From: UBA9715 sp045614225
Lineage (GTDB): Bacteria; Actinomycetota; Coriobacteriia; Coriobacteriales; Eggerthellaceae
Length of the DNA: 49,267 nucleotides
NCBI GenBank assembly: GCA_045614225.1
Contig: JAZLCO010000059.1
Location: forward strand, 1-49,267
Direction of reading: 5' to 3'
The translations under genes were made by a program, and so were the position numbers. The notes beneath the pieces were generated by a model, which was not told the origin of the DNA, made no database searches, and saw only the letters and a program-made list of their open reading frames with translations. Within the stretch, counting starts at the first letter, position 1, and every line of letters begins with the position of its first letter. This document shows positions 7,398-16,773 of the stretch, piece by piece.

Positions 7398-8711
7398 CTA
7401 CCCAAACAACAGCTCGCGCTCTTCAGCCGGCAACGCTGCGCGAGCCTGGTCGCGCAGGCTGTTCACACCGATGAAGAACTGACGCATCATGGCAACCACC
7501 AAATAACGTCCCTTCGGAGTGAGCGTGAGCTCTTCGGGCGTATCGGTCGCGAAAGCGCCAGCGAGCTTCATGAACGTCATCTCGGCGGGCAATCCGTTCT
7601 CGACGGTCATGCCAAAATCGCGCTCAAACTGCAGCTTGTCGAGCCGCAACCCAAACAATTGCATGAGGAAGCGGTAGCGCATGCGGTCGTGCAGGTTGAA
7701 GTCGGTGCGACCCATGATGGACATGCGACCGTTTGCGATGGCTTCGCCGTACTCGCGCAGCGAGAACGTGTTCACGTACAGGCTGTTGCCAAGATACGTG
7801 ATGCCACCGCTACCGATGGCCGGGTACTCCTCGTACTGCACGACGTACTCGTCAATCATATCGCCGCCGGCACTCGTGCCCTCGTCGTAGTCGAAGCGGT
7901 TGTACGTCCAGGCGCTGCTGTGCGTGAACAGTGGTTTCTCGCCACCGGACAGCAGCTCGTCGATGATTTCGTAGTAGCGCTGTTCACGGTTGTAGTCGAC
8001 CGAGCCGACGGTTTTTGCCAACTGGCGCTCGACCGAAGGCGACGCCATGAGCGGATAGAACGTGGTTTGCGTGCAGCCCGATTCAACGATGCGCTCGACA
8101 TCGTGGATGAGCATGTCCTCAGTCTGCGCGGGGAAGTTGAAAATCATATCGGCATTCATCGACACGAAGTATGGCGTGGCCAGCTGAATGCGCTCGACGA
8201 TTTCGTCGGCGCAACCGTACTTGTCGTAGCGGTCCATCTGCTTGAGCAAGCCATCGTCGAAGCTCTGCACACCGACCGAAAGACGTTGTACACGACCCTC
8301 GAGCTTCTCGAGGATTTCGGGGATCAGATGGTTCGGATTCGTCTCGCTCGAAACTTCCTTGATGCTGAACAGGTCGCGCGCCTGATCGATGGTCGCACAC
8401 AACTCGTCAATCATAACCGTAGGCGTGCCACCGCCGATGTAGACGCTGTCGAAGTCGTAGCCCAAATCGTAAAGCATGCGCATCTCCTTGCGCATGCTCT
8501 CGAAATACGGCACGGCGCGTTTCTCCGAGAATGGGAAACGGTTGAACGAGCAGTACGGGCACAGCTTCGTGCAGAACGGCACGTGCATGTAGAGCATATA
8601 GCGCTTGCCGGGCTGCGGCCCCGGGACATGCGTGTCGGTCGTGCGGTTGATTTTCAAATAGTTCTTCGACGTCGTATCAACGGCGAGGCTTAAAAAACGC
8701 TCTGAAAGCAT
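7398..8711 (-). CDS. Radical SAM protein, HemN/HutW-like
   Basis: A 437-residue radical SAM enzyme. The cluster motif CTKLCPYC (about 41-48) binds the [4Fe-4S]-SAM centre and is preceded by YMHVPF, typical of the coproporphyrinogen-dehydrogenase-like superfamily (HemN, HemW, HutW/ChuW). IGGGTPT (about 79-85) is the SAM-binding GGE-equivalent loop and LSVGVQSFDD a family signature. The C-terminal HemN-type helical domain follows. The length and N-terminal context fit the HutW/ChuW heme-utilisation branch better than true HemN, but assignment inside the superfamily is uncertain. TTGGAG lies seven bases ahead of the ATG at 8711; a longer open frame upstream only reflects the antisense of purD. 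Confidence 0.8.
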   Translation of the reverse strand: MLSERFLSLAVDTTSKNYLKINRTTDTHVPGPQPGKRYMLYMHVPFCTKLCPYCSFNRFPFSEKRAVPYFESMRKEMRMLYDLGYDFDSVYIGGGTPTVMIDELCATIDQARDLFSIKEVSSETNPNHLIPEILEKLEGRVQRLSVGVQSFDDGLLKQMDRYDKYGCADEIVERIQLATPYFVSMNADMIFNFPAQTEDMLIHDVERIVESGCTQTTFYPLMASPSVERQLAKTVGSVDYNREQRYYEIIDELLSGGEKPLFTHSSAWTYNRFDYDEGTSAGGDMIDEYVVQYEEYPAIGSGGITYLGNSLYVNTFSLREYGEAIANGRMSIMGRTDFNLHDRMRYRFLMQLFGLRLDKLQFERDFGMTVENGLPAEMTFMKLAGAFATDTPEELTLTPKGRYLVVAMMRQFFIGVNSLRDQARAALPAEERELLFG

Positions 8712-8784
8712 GAGCGGACTCCAAAAGATTCGTTTGCTGATGTTGCTTTGCAAATTGTAGCTTGTTCCAAACCCCATAACGACA

Positions 8785-8814
8785 GAAGGGTCATTTCTGC
8801 AGAAATGACCCTTC
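8785..8814. repeat. Perfect 30-base palindrome after purD
   Basis: GAAGGGTCATTTCTG is followed at once by its reverse complement CAGAAATGACCCTTC, with no unpaired loop in the DNA palindrome. In RNA it would form an 11-13 bp hairpin. It lies 25 bases past the purD stop and 74 bases before the radical SAM start. No T run follows on the leftward strand, so a simple intrinsic terminator is not certain; an operator or partial terminator is possible. Confidence 0.7.
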
Positions 8815-8838
8815 GATATCGATGGTTGAGTTTCTGTT

Positions 8839-10128
8839 CTAGGCCCAGGAATCACGCCCGCGAATTGCACGCAAACCGATATCGGTGCGGTTCTGCTTGC
8901 CCTCGAAGTTAATGAGCGCACAAGCCTCGTAAGCGCGCTCGCGTGCAGCCTGGAACGTATCGCCCATCGCCGTGACGTTGAGCACGCGCCCGCCTGCGGT
9001 GATGACGTTGCCGTCGCCGTCAACAGCCGTGCCCGCATGGAACACCGTGACATCTTCGAGCGAGTTTGCAGCGTCGAGCCCCGTGATGACCTTGCCCTTC
9101 TCGTAAGAACCCGGATAGCCGGCACTTGCCAGGACGACCGTGACAGCCCACTTGTCGGCCCATTCGAGCTCGATTTCGTCGGGGCGACCTTCGGCGACAG
9201 CCATCATCACGTCAACGAGGTCGGACTCGAGACGCGGAAGAACGACCTGTGTTTCGGGATCGCCGAAGCGCGCATTGTACTCGAGCAGCTTCGGGCCAGC
9301 CGGCGTGAGCATGAAGCCGCCGTAGAGCACGCCGCGGTAGTCGTAGTCGAACTCGTCGGCCGTCGCGGCAGCAGCGCGGCTCATGACGTCGATCATCGTC
9401 TCCAGCTCTTCGTCGGTGACAATCGGAACTGGCGAATACGCGCCCATGCCACCGGTGTTGGGACCTTCGTCTCCGTCGTAAGCGCGCTTGTGGTCCTGCG
9501 AAGGAGCCATGCAGTATGCCTTGCCCGCAGAAACGAACGCGAGCATCGAGCACTCGGGGCCCGTAAGGCATTCCTCGATGACGACCGTGTTGCCAGCTTT
9601 GCCGAACGCGCCCTCGAAGCACGAGGTGACGGCAGCATGAGCCTCTTCCGTGGTCTGGGCGACGACAACACCCTTACCAGCAGCAAGACCATCGGCCTTG
9701 ACGACGATGGGGGCGCCCATCTTGTCGATATATGCATGGGCAGCAGCCTCGTCGTCGGTCGACAGATACTCGGCCGTCGGGAGGTTGTTGCGCATCATGA
9801 ATTCCTTGCAGAAGGTCTTGCTTCCTTCAAGCTGAGCACCTTGCGAATCGGGACCGAACACGGGAACGCCAGCGCCACGCAGAACATCGGCAACACCAGC
9901 AACAAGCGGAGCCTCGGGACCGATAACTACGAGGGCGATGTCGTTTTCCTGAACGAAATCGAGCACTGCCTGGCCGTCCTCGGCATCGAGGCCGCCGACG
10001 TTCTCGGCGATGAGTGCCGTGCCGCCGTTGCCCGGCGCGACAAACAGATCTTCTGTCTTAGGCGACTTCTTCAGCGCCCACGCAATTGCATGTTCTCGTC
10101 CACCACTACCCAGTACCAGGATGTTCAC
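8839..10128 (-). CDS. purD: Phosphoribosylamine-glycine ligase (GARS)
   Basis: A 429-residue cytosolic enzyme that joins glycine to phosphoribosylamine with ATP, the second step of de novo purine synthesis. The N-terminus NILVLGSGGREHAIAW is the PurD signature; the ATP-grasp core includes VVKADGLAAGKGVVVA and the GPECSMLAFV and NARFGDPETQ motifs. Length matches the family. The start is set at the GTG at 10128 because AAGGA lies six bases upstream and the family begins there; an in-frame TTG at 10146 would add six residues. It lies 48 bases after purA on the same strand, probably one transcript; other pur genes are not in the window. Confidence 0.97.
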   Translation of the reverse strand: MNILVLGSGGREHAIAWALKKSPKTEDLFVAPGNGGTALIAENVGGLDAEDGQAVLDFVQENDIALVVIGPEAPLVAGVADVLRGAGVPVFGPDSQGAQLEGSKTFCKEFMMRNNLPTAEYLSTDDEAAAHAYIDKMGAPIVVKADGLAAGKGVVVAQTTEEAHAAVTSCFEGAFGKAGNTVVIEECLTGPECSMLAFVSAGKAYCMAPSQDHKRAYDGDEGPNTGGMGAYSPVPIVTDEELETMIDVMSRAAAATADEFDYDYRGVLYGGFMLTPAGPKLLEYNARFGDPETQVVLPRLESDLVDVMMAVAEGRPDEIELEWADKWAVTVVLASAGYPGSYEKGKVITGLDAANSLEDVTVFHAGTAVDGDGNVITAGGRVLNVTAMGDTFQAARERAYEACALINFEGKQNRTDIGLRAIRGRDSWA

Positions 10129-10176
10129 TTGTGTTCCTTTCAACAATTACCAGAACTCGAAAGCCGTTGTGTCTCG

Positions 10177-11499
10177 CTAATCTTCGTCGCGGTACCAGTC
10201 CCTAACGATGGTCTGATCGCGGTCGGGGCCAACCGACACGAAGCTGATGCGCACGTTGCAAATGTCCTCGAGGTGTTTGACGTAGTCCTGCGCGTTTTGC
10301 GGCAACTCCTCGAACGAACGGCACTCGGTGATGTCTTCGCCCTTCCAACCAGGAAGCTCCTCATAGATTGGCTTCGCATGGAACAGCACCGATTGCTGCA
10401 TGGGGAAGTAATCGTAGCGTTTGCCATCGCATTCGTAAGCGACGCACACCTTGATGGTGTCGAACACGGAAAGCACATCGAGCTTGGTGAGCGCTACGTC
10501 GGTCAGACCGTTGACCTCAACCGCATAGCGGCCGATGACGGCATCGAACCAACCACAGCGGCGCTTGCGTCCGGTCGTGACGCCGAATTCGTGGCCGACG
10601 GAGCAAATCGTCTCGCCAATCTCGACCTCTTCCCCAACGCCGCCGTCCTCGGCGAAGCGCTGCTCGGTCGGGAACGGACCAGCGCCAACACGCGTGACGT
10701 AGGCTTTCTGGATGCCCAGCACGCGGTTGATGGCCTTCGGCCCCACGCCGGTGCCAGTTGCAGCACCGCCGGCACAGCACGGCGACGATGTGACGAACGG
10801 ATAGGTGCCATGGTCGATGTCGAGCAGCGTACCCTGTGCGCCTTCGAACAGAATCGACTTGCCCTCGCGCAGAGCCTCGTTGAGCAGCTGCGCGGTCTCA
10901 GCCATGTACGGCTTGAGAATCTTTGCATAGGGCAAGTATTCCTCGCAGATTTCCTCGACCGTATACGTGTGCAGACCATAGATCTTCTCGAGAATCGGGT
11001 TCTTCTGAGCAAGTACCGTCTCGAGCTTCAGGCGGAAGATGCGCTCGTCCATGAGGTCTTGCACGCGGATGCCCTTGCGACCCGCCTTGTCTTGATAACA
11101 CGGGCCGATGCCGCGCTTCGTCGTGCCGATCTGGTTCGCGCCGAGACGCTTCTCGTCAGCACCGTCGAGGTCCTTGTGGTAGGGCATGATGATGTGGGCA
11201 TCGCAGCTGATCTTGAGATTCTGGCAGGAAATGCCTTCAGCCTGGAGCATCGCCATCTCTTTGACGAGCACGCCGGGATCGATCACGACGCCGTTGCCTA
11301 TGACCGGCACGGAGTCCGGATACATCACGCCCGACGGCATGAGATGCAAAGCGAGTTTCGTGTCGCCGTGGATTACCGTGTGACCTGCATTGTTGCCGCC
11401 TTGATAACGAACAACAAAATCGTAGTCGTGAGCAATGAGGTCGGTAACCTTACCCTTGCCCTCGTCGCCCCATTGGGCGCCGACCAACACTGTGTTCAT
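10177..11499 (-). CDS. purA: Adenylosuccinate synthetase
   Basis: A 440-residue GTP-dependent enzyme that converts IMP and aspartate to adenylosuccinate, the first step from IMP to AMP. The N-terminus carries the P-loop and catalytic residues (VGAQWGDEGKGKVTD; catalytic Asp in WGDEGK, His in GGNNAGHTV), with QGTLLDIDHGTYPFVTSS and the GTP-binding VALTKLDVLS further on. Length is normal (about 430). AAAGGA lies six bases before the ATG. A perfect TATAAT (leftward, 11531-11536) lies about 30 bases upstream. Divergent operons are absent; it leads the purA-purD pair. Confidence 0.97.
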   Translation of the reverse strand: MNTVLVGAQWGDEGKGKVTDLIAHDYDFVVRYQGGNNAGHTVIHGDTKLALHLMPSGVMYPDSVPVIGNGVVIDPGVLVKEMAMLQAEGISCQNLKISCDAHIIMPYHKDLDGADEKRLGANQIGTTKRGIGPCYQDKAGRKGIRVQDLMDERIFRLKLETVLAQKNPILEKIYGLHTYTVEEICEEYLPYAKILKPYMAETAQLLNEALREGKSILFEGAQGTLLDIDHGTYPFVTSSPCCAGGAATGTGVGPKAINRVLGIQKAYVTRVGAGPFPTEQRFAEDGGVGEEVEIGETICSVGHEFGVTTGRKRRCGWFDAVIGRYAVEVNGLTDVALTKLDVLSVFDTIKVCVAYECDGKRYDYFPMQQSVLFHAKPIYEELPGWKGEDITECRSFEELPQNAQDYVKHLEDICNVRISFVSVGPDRDQTIVRDWYRDED

Positions 11500-11530
11500 G
11501 GTGAGTCCTTTCGGATTGACTGCGCAAACG

Positions 11531-11536
11531 ATTATA
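11531..11536 (-). promoter_or_regulatory. Candidate -10 of the purA promoter
   Basis: Perfect TATAAT on the leftward strand, 32 bases ahead of the purA ATG. No -35 of more than three matches was found at 16-18 bases, so it may depend on an activator or an extended element. Confidence 0.45.
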
Positions 11537-11647
11537 TAAGATTAGGCGGTCCAATACGCTCTCTCGGGCGAATCTCGACGCGAGCGAAACAATGCGCTGG
11601 AGTTCGGTTTTGGCACGCTGCTCCCAGGGAACGCTGTGCCATCAAAC

Positions 11648-13804
11648 CTACAGCACAAGGTAGTTCAATTCGGGCTGGGCCTCTCGCAACGCCTCGACGG
11701 TTTCCTGGTGGCAGGTGAACACGATGACCTGTCGGCACTCGGCCAATTCCGCGAGAATGCGGGCGGCAGCTCGACGGCGCGTCGAGTCGAAATTCACGAG
11801 GATGTCGTCGGCAAGCACCGGTATCGCGCGCCCGACATTGTCGGCATGCAAAAGCATCGCCACGCGCAGCGAGAGGTAGAGCTGTTGGCAGGTGCCCAGC
11901 GACAGATGACGCACTTCGCGCGCCGTGCCATCATGCGCGATTGCCACGAGCCGCCCTTCTGCCGTCATGGAAATCTGCGTCCATGCGCCGCCTGTCACGG
12001 TGGAAAACAGCTCGCTGGCTTTGCGATACACCTCGGGCTGACTGCGGCTCTCCCACGCCGCGATGCTCTTCTCGAGCATCCGCTTCGCGAGCAAGAGCGA
12101 GACAAGCTCGTGTTTGGCTTCACGCAAGCGCACACGCGTCTGCTGATGCCGTATCTTCGCAATGTCGAACGAGCGGTCGTTCCGCGCGGTCTCGAGGCGT
12201 TCGGCAAGCTCTCCCATGCGCACGCTCATTTCGTCGCAGGTCCGTGACAACGCTTCGCGCTGGCTTTCCTTGATTTCGATCTCGTTTTCGAGGTCTGAGA
12301 TTGATGCATCGATCTCATAACCAGCGTCAGCAAGGATGTCCGCTCGTTCGCGGGTGAGGCTCTCTATCGTTTGCTTGTTCGTCTCGATGCGCATTTCGAG
12401 AGACGCGAGGCGTTGGTTGCGCGCCTGCATGTCGGAACGGATCTCGCGAGCATCGTCAAGGAGCGAACGCGCTTGGCGAATCGACCCGTTGGCTGCAGCA
12501 AGCCCCTTTTCCTTGAGGAATGCTTCCACATCATCGTCGAGCAGCTGTTTGGCAGCCAAACTGGTGTCGAGTTTCTTCTTGTCTTGCAACATGACCCATT
12601 GGGCATCCTGCTTACGGGCGTCGAGCGCTTCGGCCGTCCGGTCGGGACGCGCAACGAGCGCCACCGTCGTTACTGCCAGCAAGCAGGCGAACACGATGAG
12701 GCCGATACCGAGAGCAGTAAGTGAAAGGCTGTTGATGGCCCGCGCATGCACAAACACGGGAACACCGGCCAGCGCAAATGCAAGGGCAAGCAGAGCCGGA
12801 AGCACAGCAAGGGAGGTTTTCGACGCCCTTGCGCGTTTAGCCTGAGGAGAGTCGGTATCCATCTCCATGAGCGCCTCGTATGCAGCCGATGAAGCAGCAG
12901 CGTTTTCCTTCGCTATATCGACCCCGCGCGTAGCTTTTGCCTGCTCGTCGGCATATTCGTCGAGCTTGTCGCGCAACGAGCGATCGGCAACGTTGTCGAG
13001 GAGCATGAGCCTGCGATCGAGACCCGTATCTTCCGCTTGCTCAGCCACATGTTCGGAGTATTCGGCCTCGAGCGCGGAAAGCTCAGCTTGAGCTTCATCG
13101 GCCTGCGCATCGATGCGCTCGATGCGATCTCGGCTCGAACCGAGCTTCTCGATTTCGCGGTTCACGTCGGAAAGATGTCGGGCGGTTATCTCACGATCCT
13201 CCTGCAGGGTCTTCAGCTCCCAGTCTTCCCGAATCCTGCGCTCGGCCTCATCGCCCAACTCTTTGACCAGTTCGTGTTCGGCATCGAGCCGTTCCGCGAG
13301 ATTGAAAATCGATCCATCGGCTTCAGGCGAACGTGATGTCAACGCGGCAATGCGCTGTTCGATTTCCACAAACGCGCCAGCAGGACTTGTGCCGGTCCCT
13401 GAGCCAGCGGTGAGCAGACGAGCCGTGACATCCGATGAGTTTCGAAGCGACCTCAGTTCATCCGAGGTAAGCGAGAACATCGTCTTGAATGTTGCGCTGT
13501 CGATATCGCTCGTCGGATGCGCATCGCCCTTGAGGCCGTCCTCGTTGTTTTCGCGGCTAGCCACGGTGCCGTCAGAGAACGCGAGAGCGCCGGAACGCTC
13601 ACCCGTCGCCGGACTGTAGGTATTTTGCACGCCGTGGGCTTCTTCCCATCCGAACAGCACGCCGCCCACGAAAGATGCAATCGTCGATTTGCCGGCCTCG
13701 TTCGGTCCGTACACCACGTTGAGGCCTCGCTCGAACGGGCCAATCTGGTAATCCTCGAGCACGCCGAACCGCCCGATGTGAATATGTTCCATGAACCTGC
13801 TCAT
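11648..13804 (-). CDS. YhaN-like SbcC-family ATPase with membrane segments
   Basis: A 718-residue ABC/SMC-like ATPase of the RecN/SbcC/YhaN group, working with the adjacent nuclease on DNA ends. Walker A GPNEAGKST is at about 33-41; the C-terminal half has an SMC signature (LSLGTCQQLYLSLR) and Walker B (PVLADDILVNFD) followed by a His switch (IVFTCHQ). Between them are long coiled coils interrupted at about 330-385 by two hydrophobic helices (SLAVLPALLALAFALAG and LTALGIGLIVFACLLAV), as in YhaN proteins, suggesting membrane attachment. The ATG at 13804 overlaps the upstream TGA (ATGA) and has AGAAGGA upstream, so translation is coupled to the nuclease. Confidence 0.88.
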   Translation of the reverse strand: MSRFMEHIHIGRFGVLEDYQIGPFERGLNVVYGPNEAGKSTIASFVGGVLFGWEEAHGVQNTYSPATGERSGALAFSDGTVASRENNEDGLKGDAHPTSDIDSATFKTMFSLTSDELRSLRNSSDVTARLLTAGSGTGTSPAGAFVEIEQRIAALTSRSPEADGSIFNLAERLDAEHELVKELGDEAERRIREDWELKTLQEDREITARHLSDVNREIEKLGSSRDRIERIDAQADEAQAELSALEAEYSEHVAEQAEDTGLDRRLMLLDNVADRSLRDKLDEYADEQAKATRGVDIAKENAAASSAAYEALMEMDTDSPQAKRARASKTSLAVLPALLALAFALAGVPVFVHARAINSLSLTALGIGLIVFACLLAVTTVALVARPDRTAEALDARKQDAQWVMLQDKKKLDTSLAAKQLLDDDVEAFLKEKGLAAANGSIRQARSLLDDAREIRSDMQARNQRLASLEMRIETNKQTIESLTRERADILADAGYEIDASISDLENEIEIKESQREALSRTCDEMSVRMGELAERLETARNDRSFDIAKIRHQQTRVRLREAKHELVSLLLAKRMLEKSIAAWESRSQPEVYRKASELFSTVTGGAWTQISMTAEGRLVAIAHDGTAREVRHLSLGTCQQLYLSLRVAMLLHADNVGRAIPVLADDILVNFDSTRRRAAARILAELAECRQVIVFTCHQETVEALREAQPELNYLVL

Positions 13805-15099
13805 TCGGATTCCTTCTCGAGCAGGTCCATGACGAGCGTTTCGGCCACGTCATTGAAGTCCGAAATCCTTCGTGGAAGCGACGCAGGAACCGCAATGCCG
13901 CGTTTCACGAATTCGCTCTGGATGTAATTGATCGTTGCGTCCTCGTCAGATCGCTGCCGATTGGCAACGCTGAGGATGTGTGATGCAAACAATCCTTCGC
14001 GTTTTGCCAGTTCGAGATCACGCTGGGGAGCTGTTCGGGCAATCAGCGCATCGCAATAGAACGTCGGATAGGCATCGTTCAACCGCTTGCGTATATCGTC
14101 CAAAACATGCGGTTGAACGAGGTATTCATGCAAATCGGTTTTCCCTTCGAGGATGATACGCACGACCATGTTCTCGCAGTGGTCGTGCCCGTTCTCGTGG
14201 AACAGGTTGCTCTGAAGAAGCTGGCCAGCATCGGCGAGCGTCTTGCAAGAGGACACGTCCACCTTGATGGTGTGGAACACAACGCTTGCGGTAGGCAGGA
14301 ATTCGAGGGCGATGCTCGGTTTCGACGAACCTTGCTGCTCCTCGATCGTCACGCAATAGCAGCCGCGGCTCTCGGACTCCTTGAGATCGCGCCCTTGGAT
14401 GCATCCGGGGAACACGATGCGCGGATGGCTTTCCGAAGGCAGGACAAGACGCTTGTGGAGATGGCCGCAGGCCCAGTAATCAACATCCGAGCGCATCAGT
14501 TTTTCAGGATTGGAGTACGCCTTGCTCTGATCGAGGTCGAGACCGGTGTGAATAATGCCCACCATGAACGGAGCGTCTTGGACATCGGGTCGCGTTAGCC
14601 TTAACGCTTCAACTGCTGCATCGCGGTCAATTCCATCGGCAATAGGCTCCTCAAGAGGCCATGCCTGATTGTGGTAACCACGAGCGCCGATAAGGCAGAG
14701 AGGCGCGCCGTCGCGCTCGAACAAGGCGAATTCGGGTGCCTCACCACCAATGAAATGGACCGATGGCGGCAGGAATTCGAGAGATTCGCTCCATACGACA
14801 AACGGATCGTGATTACCCGCGATGAGATACGAGGGTATTCCAGCCGAGTCAAGCCGGTTCAACCCGTCGATGAAGCGAAGGTAATCGCCATACGAAGCAT
14901 GGGCTGTATCGAACATGTCGCCCGCGATGATGACGAAATCGACGTTTCGGGAAAGCGCAGCGGAAATCACGCGATCATACGCCGTGGGAATCGACTCGAT
15001 CAGTTTCGCCTCCCATTCGGGTGTCAGGTCGGCGAAACCACGCACGGGAGCACCCATGTGAATGTCTGCAGCATGTATGAACGTAAGTTTCCTGGTCAT
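13801..15099 (-). CDS. YhaO-like SbcD-family metallophosphoesterase
   Basis: A 432-residue calcineurin-type nuclease subunit. Metal-binding motifs visible: HAADIHMGAPV (about 7-17), AGDMFD, AGNHD and ACGHLHK, the full Mre11/SbcD set. The C-terminal part should bind the ATPase partner encoded by the coupled downstream gene. The pair is expected to process hairpins or broken DNA ends. The start at 15099 is chosen because the family begins three or four residues before the first strand (MTRKLTFIHAADIH); no good Shine-Dalgarno is visible there, and an ATG ten residues upstream is the alternative. The unit is separate from dnaB, 63 bases away. Confidence 0.9.
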   Translation of the reverse strand: MTRKLTFIHAADIHMGAPVRGFADLTPEWEAKLIESIPTAYDRVISAALSRNVDFVIIAGDMFDTAHASYGDYLRFIDGLNRLDSAGIPSYLIAGNHDPFVVWSESLEFLPPSVHFIGGEAPEFALFERDGAPLCLIGARGYHNQAWPLEEPIADGIDRDAAVEALRLTRPDVQDAPFMVGIIHTGLDLDQSKAYSNPEKLMRSDVDYWACGHLHKRLVLPSESHPRIVFPGCIQGRDLKESESRGCYCVTIEEQQGSSKPSIALEFLPTASVVFHTIKVDVSSCKTLADAGQLLQSNLFHENGHDHCENMVVRIILEGKTDLHEYLVQPHVLDDIRKRLNDAYPTFYCDALIARTAPQRDLELAKREGLFASHILSVANRQRSDEDATINYIQSEFVKRGIAVPASLPRRISDFNDVAETLVMDLLEKESE

Positions 15100-15191
15100 G
15101 CAATCAGTGTACCGCACGATATTCGGCATTCGACCGAGACGGCGTCTCAGAGCGAAACAGGCTCTTAGTTGATGCTGTGCTCGCGATGCGG

Positions 15192-16571
15192 CTACGCCGA
15201 TTCGGCGTAGTTCATGAAGCGAGTGTATTCGGGAACGAACGCCAACGTGATGTCACGCGTGGGACCGTTGCGGTGCTTGGCCACGAGCAGCTCGGCCGTG
15301 CCCCAATCGGGACGATCGTCGGATTCGGCTTCGGACTCGTCCATTGACCGGTCGATGAACATGACGATGTCGGCATCCTGCTCGATCGAGCCCGATTCAC
15401 GCAGGTCGGACAGCTGAGGTCTCTTCTTGCCACGCATTTCGACCGCACGCGAGAGCTGCGAGAGCGCGAGCACCGGCATGTCCATTTCCTTTGCGAGAAT
15501 CTTGAGCCCTCGCGAAATCTCGCCAACTTCGACGGCGCGGTTGCTGTCGCGGCGCGCTGTGGCCGGCTGCATGAGCTGGAGGTAATCAACGACGATCAAG
15601 CCGTGCCCCTGTGCAGCCCTCAGCTCGCGACGCGCTTTGGCGCGCGCTTCGAGAATGGAGAGGCCCGGTGAGTCGTCGATGTACAAGTCGAGCTGGGAAA
15701 GGCGGTTCGACGCATCGGCAATTGCGCCCCAGTCGCCCTCCGAAATGCGTCCGCTGCGAATTCGGCCGAGGTTCACGCGCGCCTCTGCGCAGAGAATGCG
15801 CTGCACGAGCTGGCCCGCGCTCATTTCCAATGAGAAGAACGCAACCGACGTGCCCTTCTTGGCAGCCTCGACGGCCATGTTCAGCGCCAAGGACGTCTTG
15901 CCAACGCCTGGCCTAGCAGCCAGAATGATGAGGTCGCCGCCGCGAAGACCGTGGAACAGCTCGTCAACATCCTTGAAGCCGGTCGGAACGCCTGCAATGT
16001 GGTCGCCTTGCTCGGCAAGCTTCGTGAGCTCTTCGAACGCGTCGGTGAGGAGCACGTCCATCTTCGTAAAGGACGATGAGACGCGCTTTTCCGTGACCTG
16101 GAACAACGTCTTCTCAGCTTCCTCGACCACCTCGTCGAGGTCGTCGGGCGCATTGTACGCAAGGGCGGTGATGCCCGCCGATGCGAAGATGAGCTGCCTT
16201 AGAATCGATGTGCGTTTCACGATGTCGGCATGGTTCGACCAATTCGTCAACGCAAAGGTGTTGTCTGCCAAATCGACGATGTATGAGCGTCCACCTACCA
16301 CATCAAGCTGACCGGTTGCGTTGAGGTTGTCCGCAAGCGAAATCTGGTCAACGGGAATGCGGCGAGCATTCAAGTTGACGATTGCCTCGAAGATAATCTT
16401 GTGCGCGGGCCTGAAAAAGTCTTCGGGCTTGAGCTTGAGCAGAATCTCCTCGAGGATGTCGCCGTTGAGGATGCACGCTGCAAGAACCGATTTTTCGGCT
16501 TCGATGTTCGCAGGGATGGGCTTGTTCGAATTCGTCTCACTCGCTGTGTCGTTCACCATAGGTCCAGGCAT
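15192..16571 (-). CDS. dnaB: Replicative DNA helicase
   Basis: A 459-residue hexameric helicase that unwinds DNA at the fork and recruits primase. The N-terminal helical domain starts at NIEAEKSVLAACIL; the RecA-like core shows Walker A AARPGVGKTSLALNMA (about 211-226), Walker B LIVVDYLQLM, and the ALSQLSRAVE and DLRESGSIEQDADIV motifs. Length is typical, with no intein. AAGGA lies six bases ahead of the ATG at 16571. It is the last gene of the rpsF-ssb-rpsR-rplI-dnaB cluster but is separated from rplI by 202 bases with a strong hairpin, so it may have its own transcription. Confidence 0.97.
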   Translation of the reverse strand: MPGPMVNDTASETNSNKPIPANIEAEKSVLAACILNGDILEEILLKLKPEDFFRPAHKIIFEAIVNLNARRIPVDQISLADNLNATGQLDVVGGRSYIVDLADNTFALTNWSNHADIVKRTSILRQLIFASAGITALAYNAPDDLDEVVEEAEKTLFQVTEKRVSSSFTKMDVLLTDAFEELTKLAEQGDHIAGVPTGFKDVDELFHGLRGGDLIILAARPGVGKTSLALNMAVEAAKKGTSVAFFSLEMSAGQLVQRILCAEARVNLGRIRSGRISEGDWGAIADASNRLSQLDLYIDDSPGLSILEARAKARRELRAAQGHGLIVVDYLQLMQPATARRDSNRAVEVGEISRGLKILAKEMDMPVLALSQLSRAVEMRGKKRPQLSDLRESGSIEQDADIVMFIDRSMDESEAESDDRPDWGTAELLVAKHRNGPTRDITLAFVPEYTRFMNYAESA

Positions 16572-16685
16572 CTGTCTTCCTTGTCTTCTCGCATTGGTCG
16601 TTCCATAGTAACGCAGTCAAAGAGCCTGTTCATCATCAATTTTTGCGTGCAAATCAGCCTGTTTTTCAACTCCACAGCAGAGAGG

Positions 16686-16726
16686 GGAAAACCCCTTCGC
16701 TCTATCTTGAGCAGAAGGGGTTTTCC
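16686..16726. terminator. Strong hairpin between rplI and dnaB
   Basis: GGAAAACCCCTTC (16686-16698) pairs with GAAGGGGTTTTCC (16714-16726), with an inner GCTC/GAGC. It could terminate or attenuate read-through from rplI into dnaB, although no long T run follows it on the leftward strand. TTTTCCACA at 16721-16729 within and beside the stem fits the DnaA-box consensus. Confidence 0.55.
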
Positions 16727-16773
16727 ACATTTTCCACTGCGTTCCACAGTGGACAACTTTTTTCTTTGAGGAA

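Noticed and set aside
7365..8693. A 442-codon open frame antisense to the radical SAM gene
   Set aside because: Shadow frame; the opposite strand has an intact radical SAM motif set.
8712..9125. N-terminal extension of the radical SAM protein
   Set aside because: These 138 codons run through the palindrome and antisense to purD, have no family similarity, and a good ribosome binding site supports the ATG at 8711.
9037..11718. An 893-codon open frame antisense to purD and purA
   Set aside because: It spans two well-supported genes on the other strand and has no recognisable domain.
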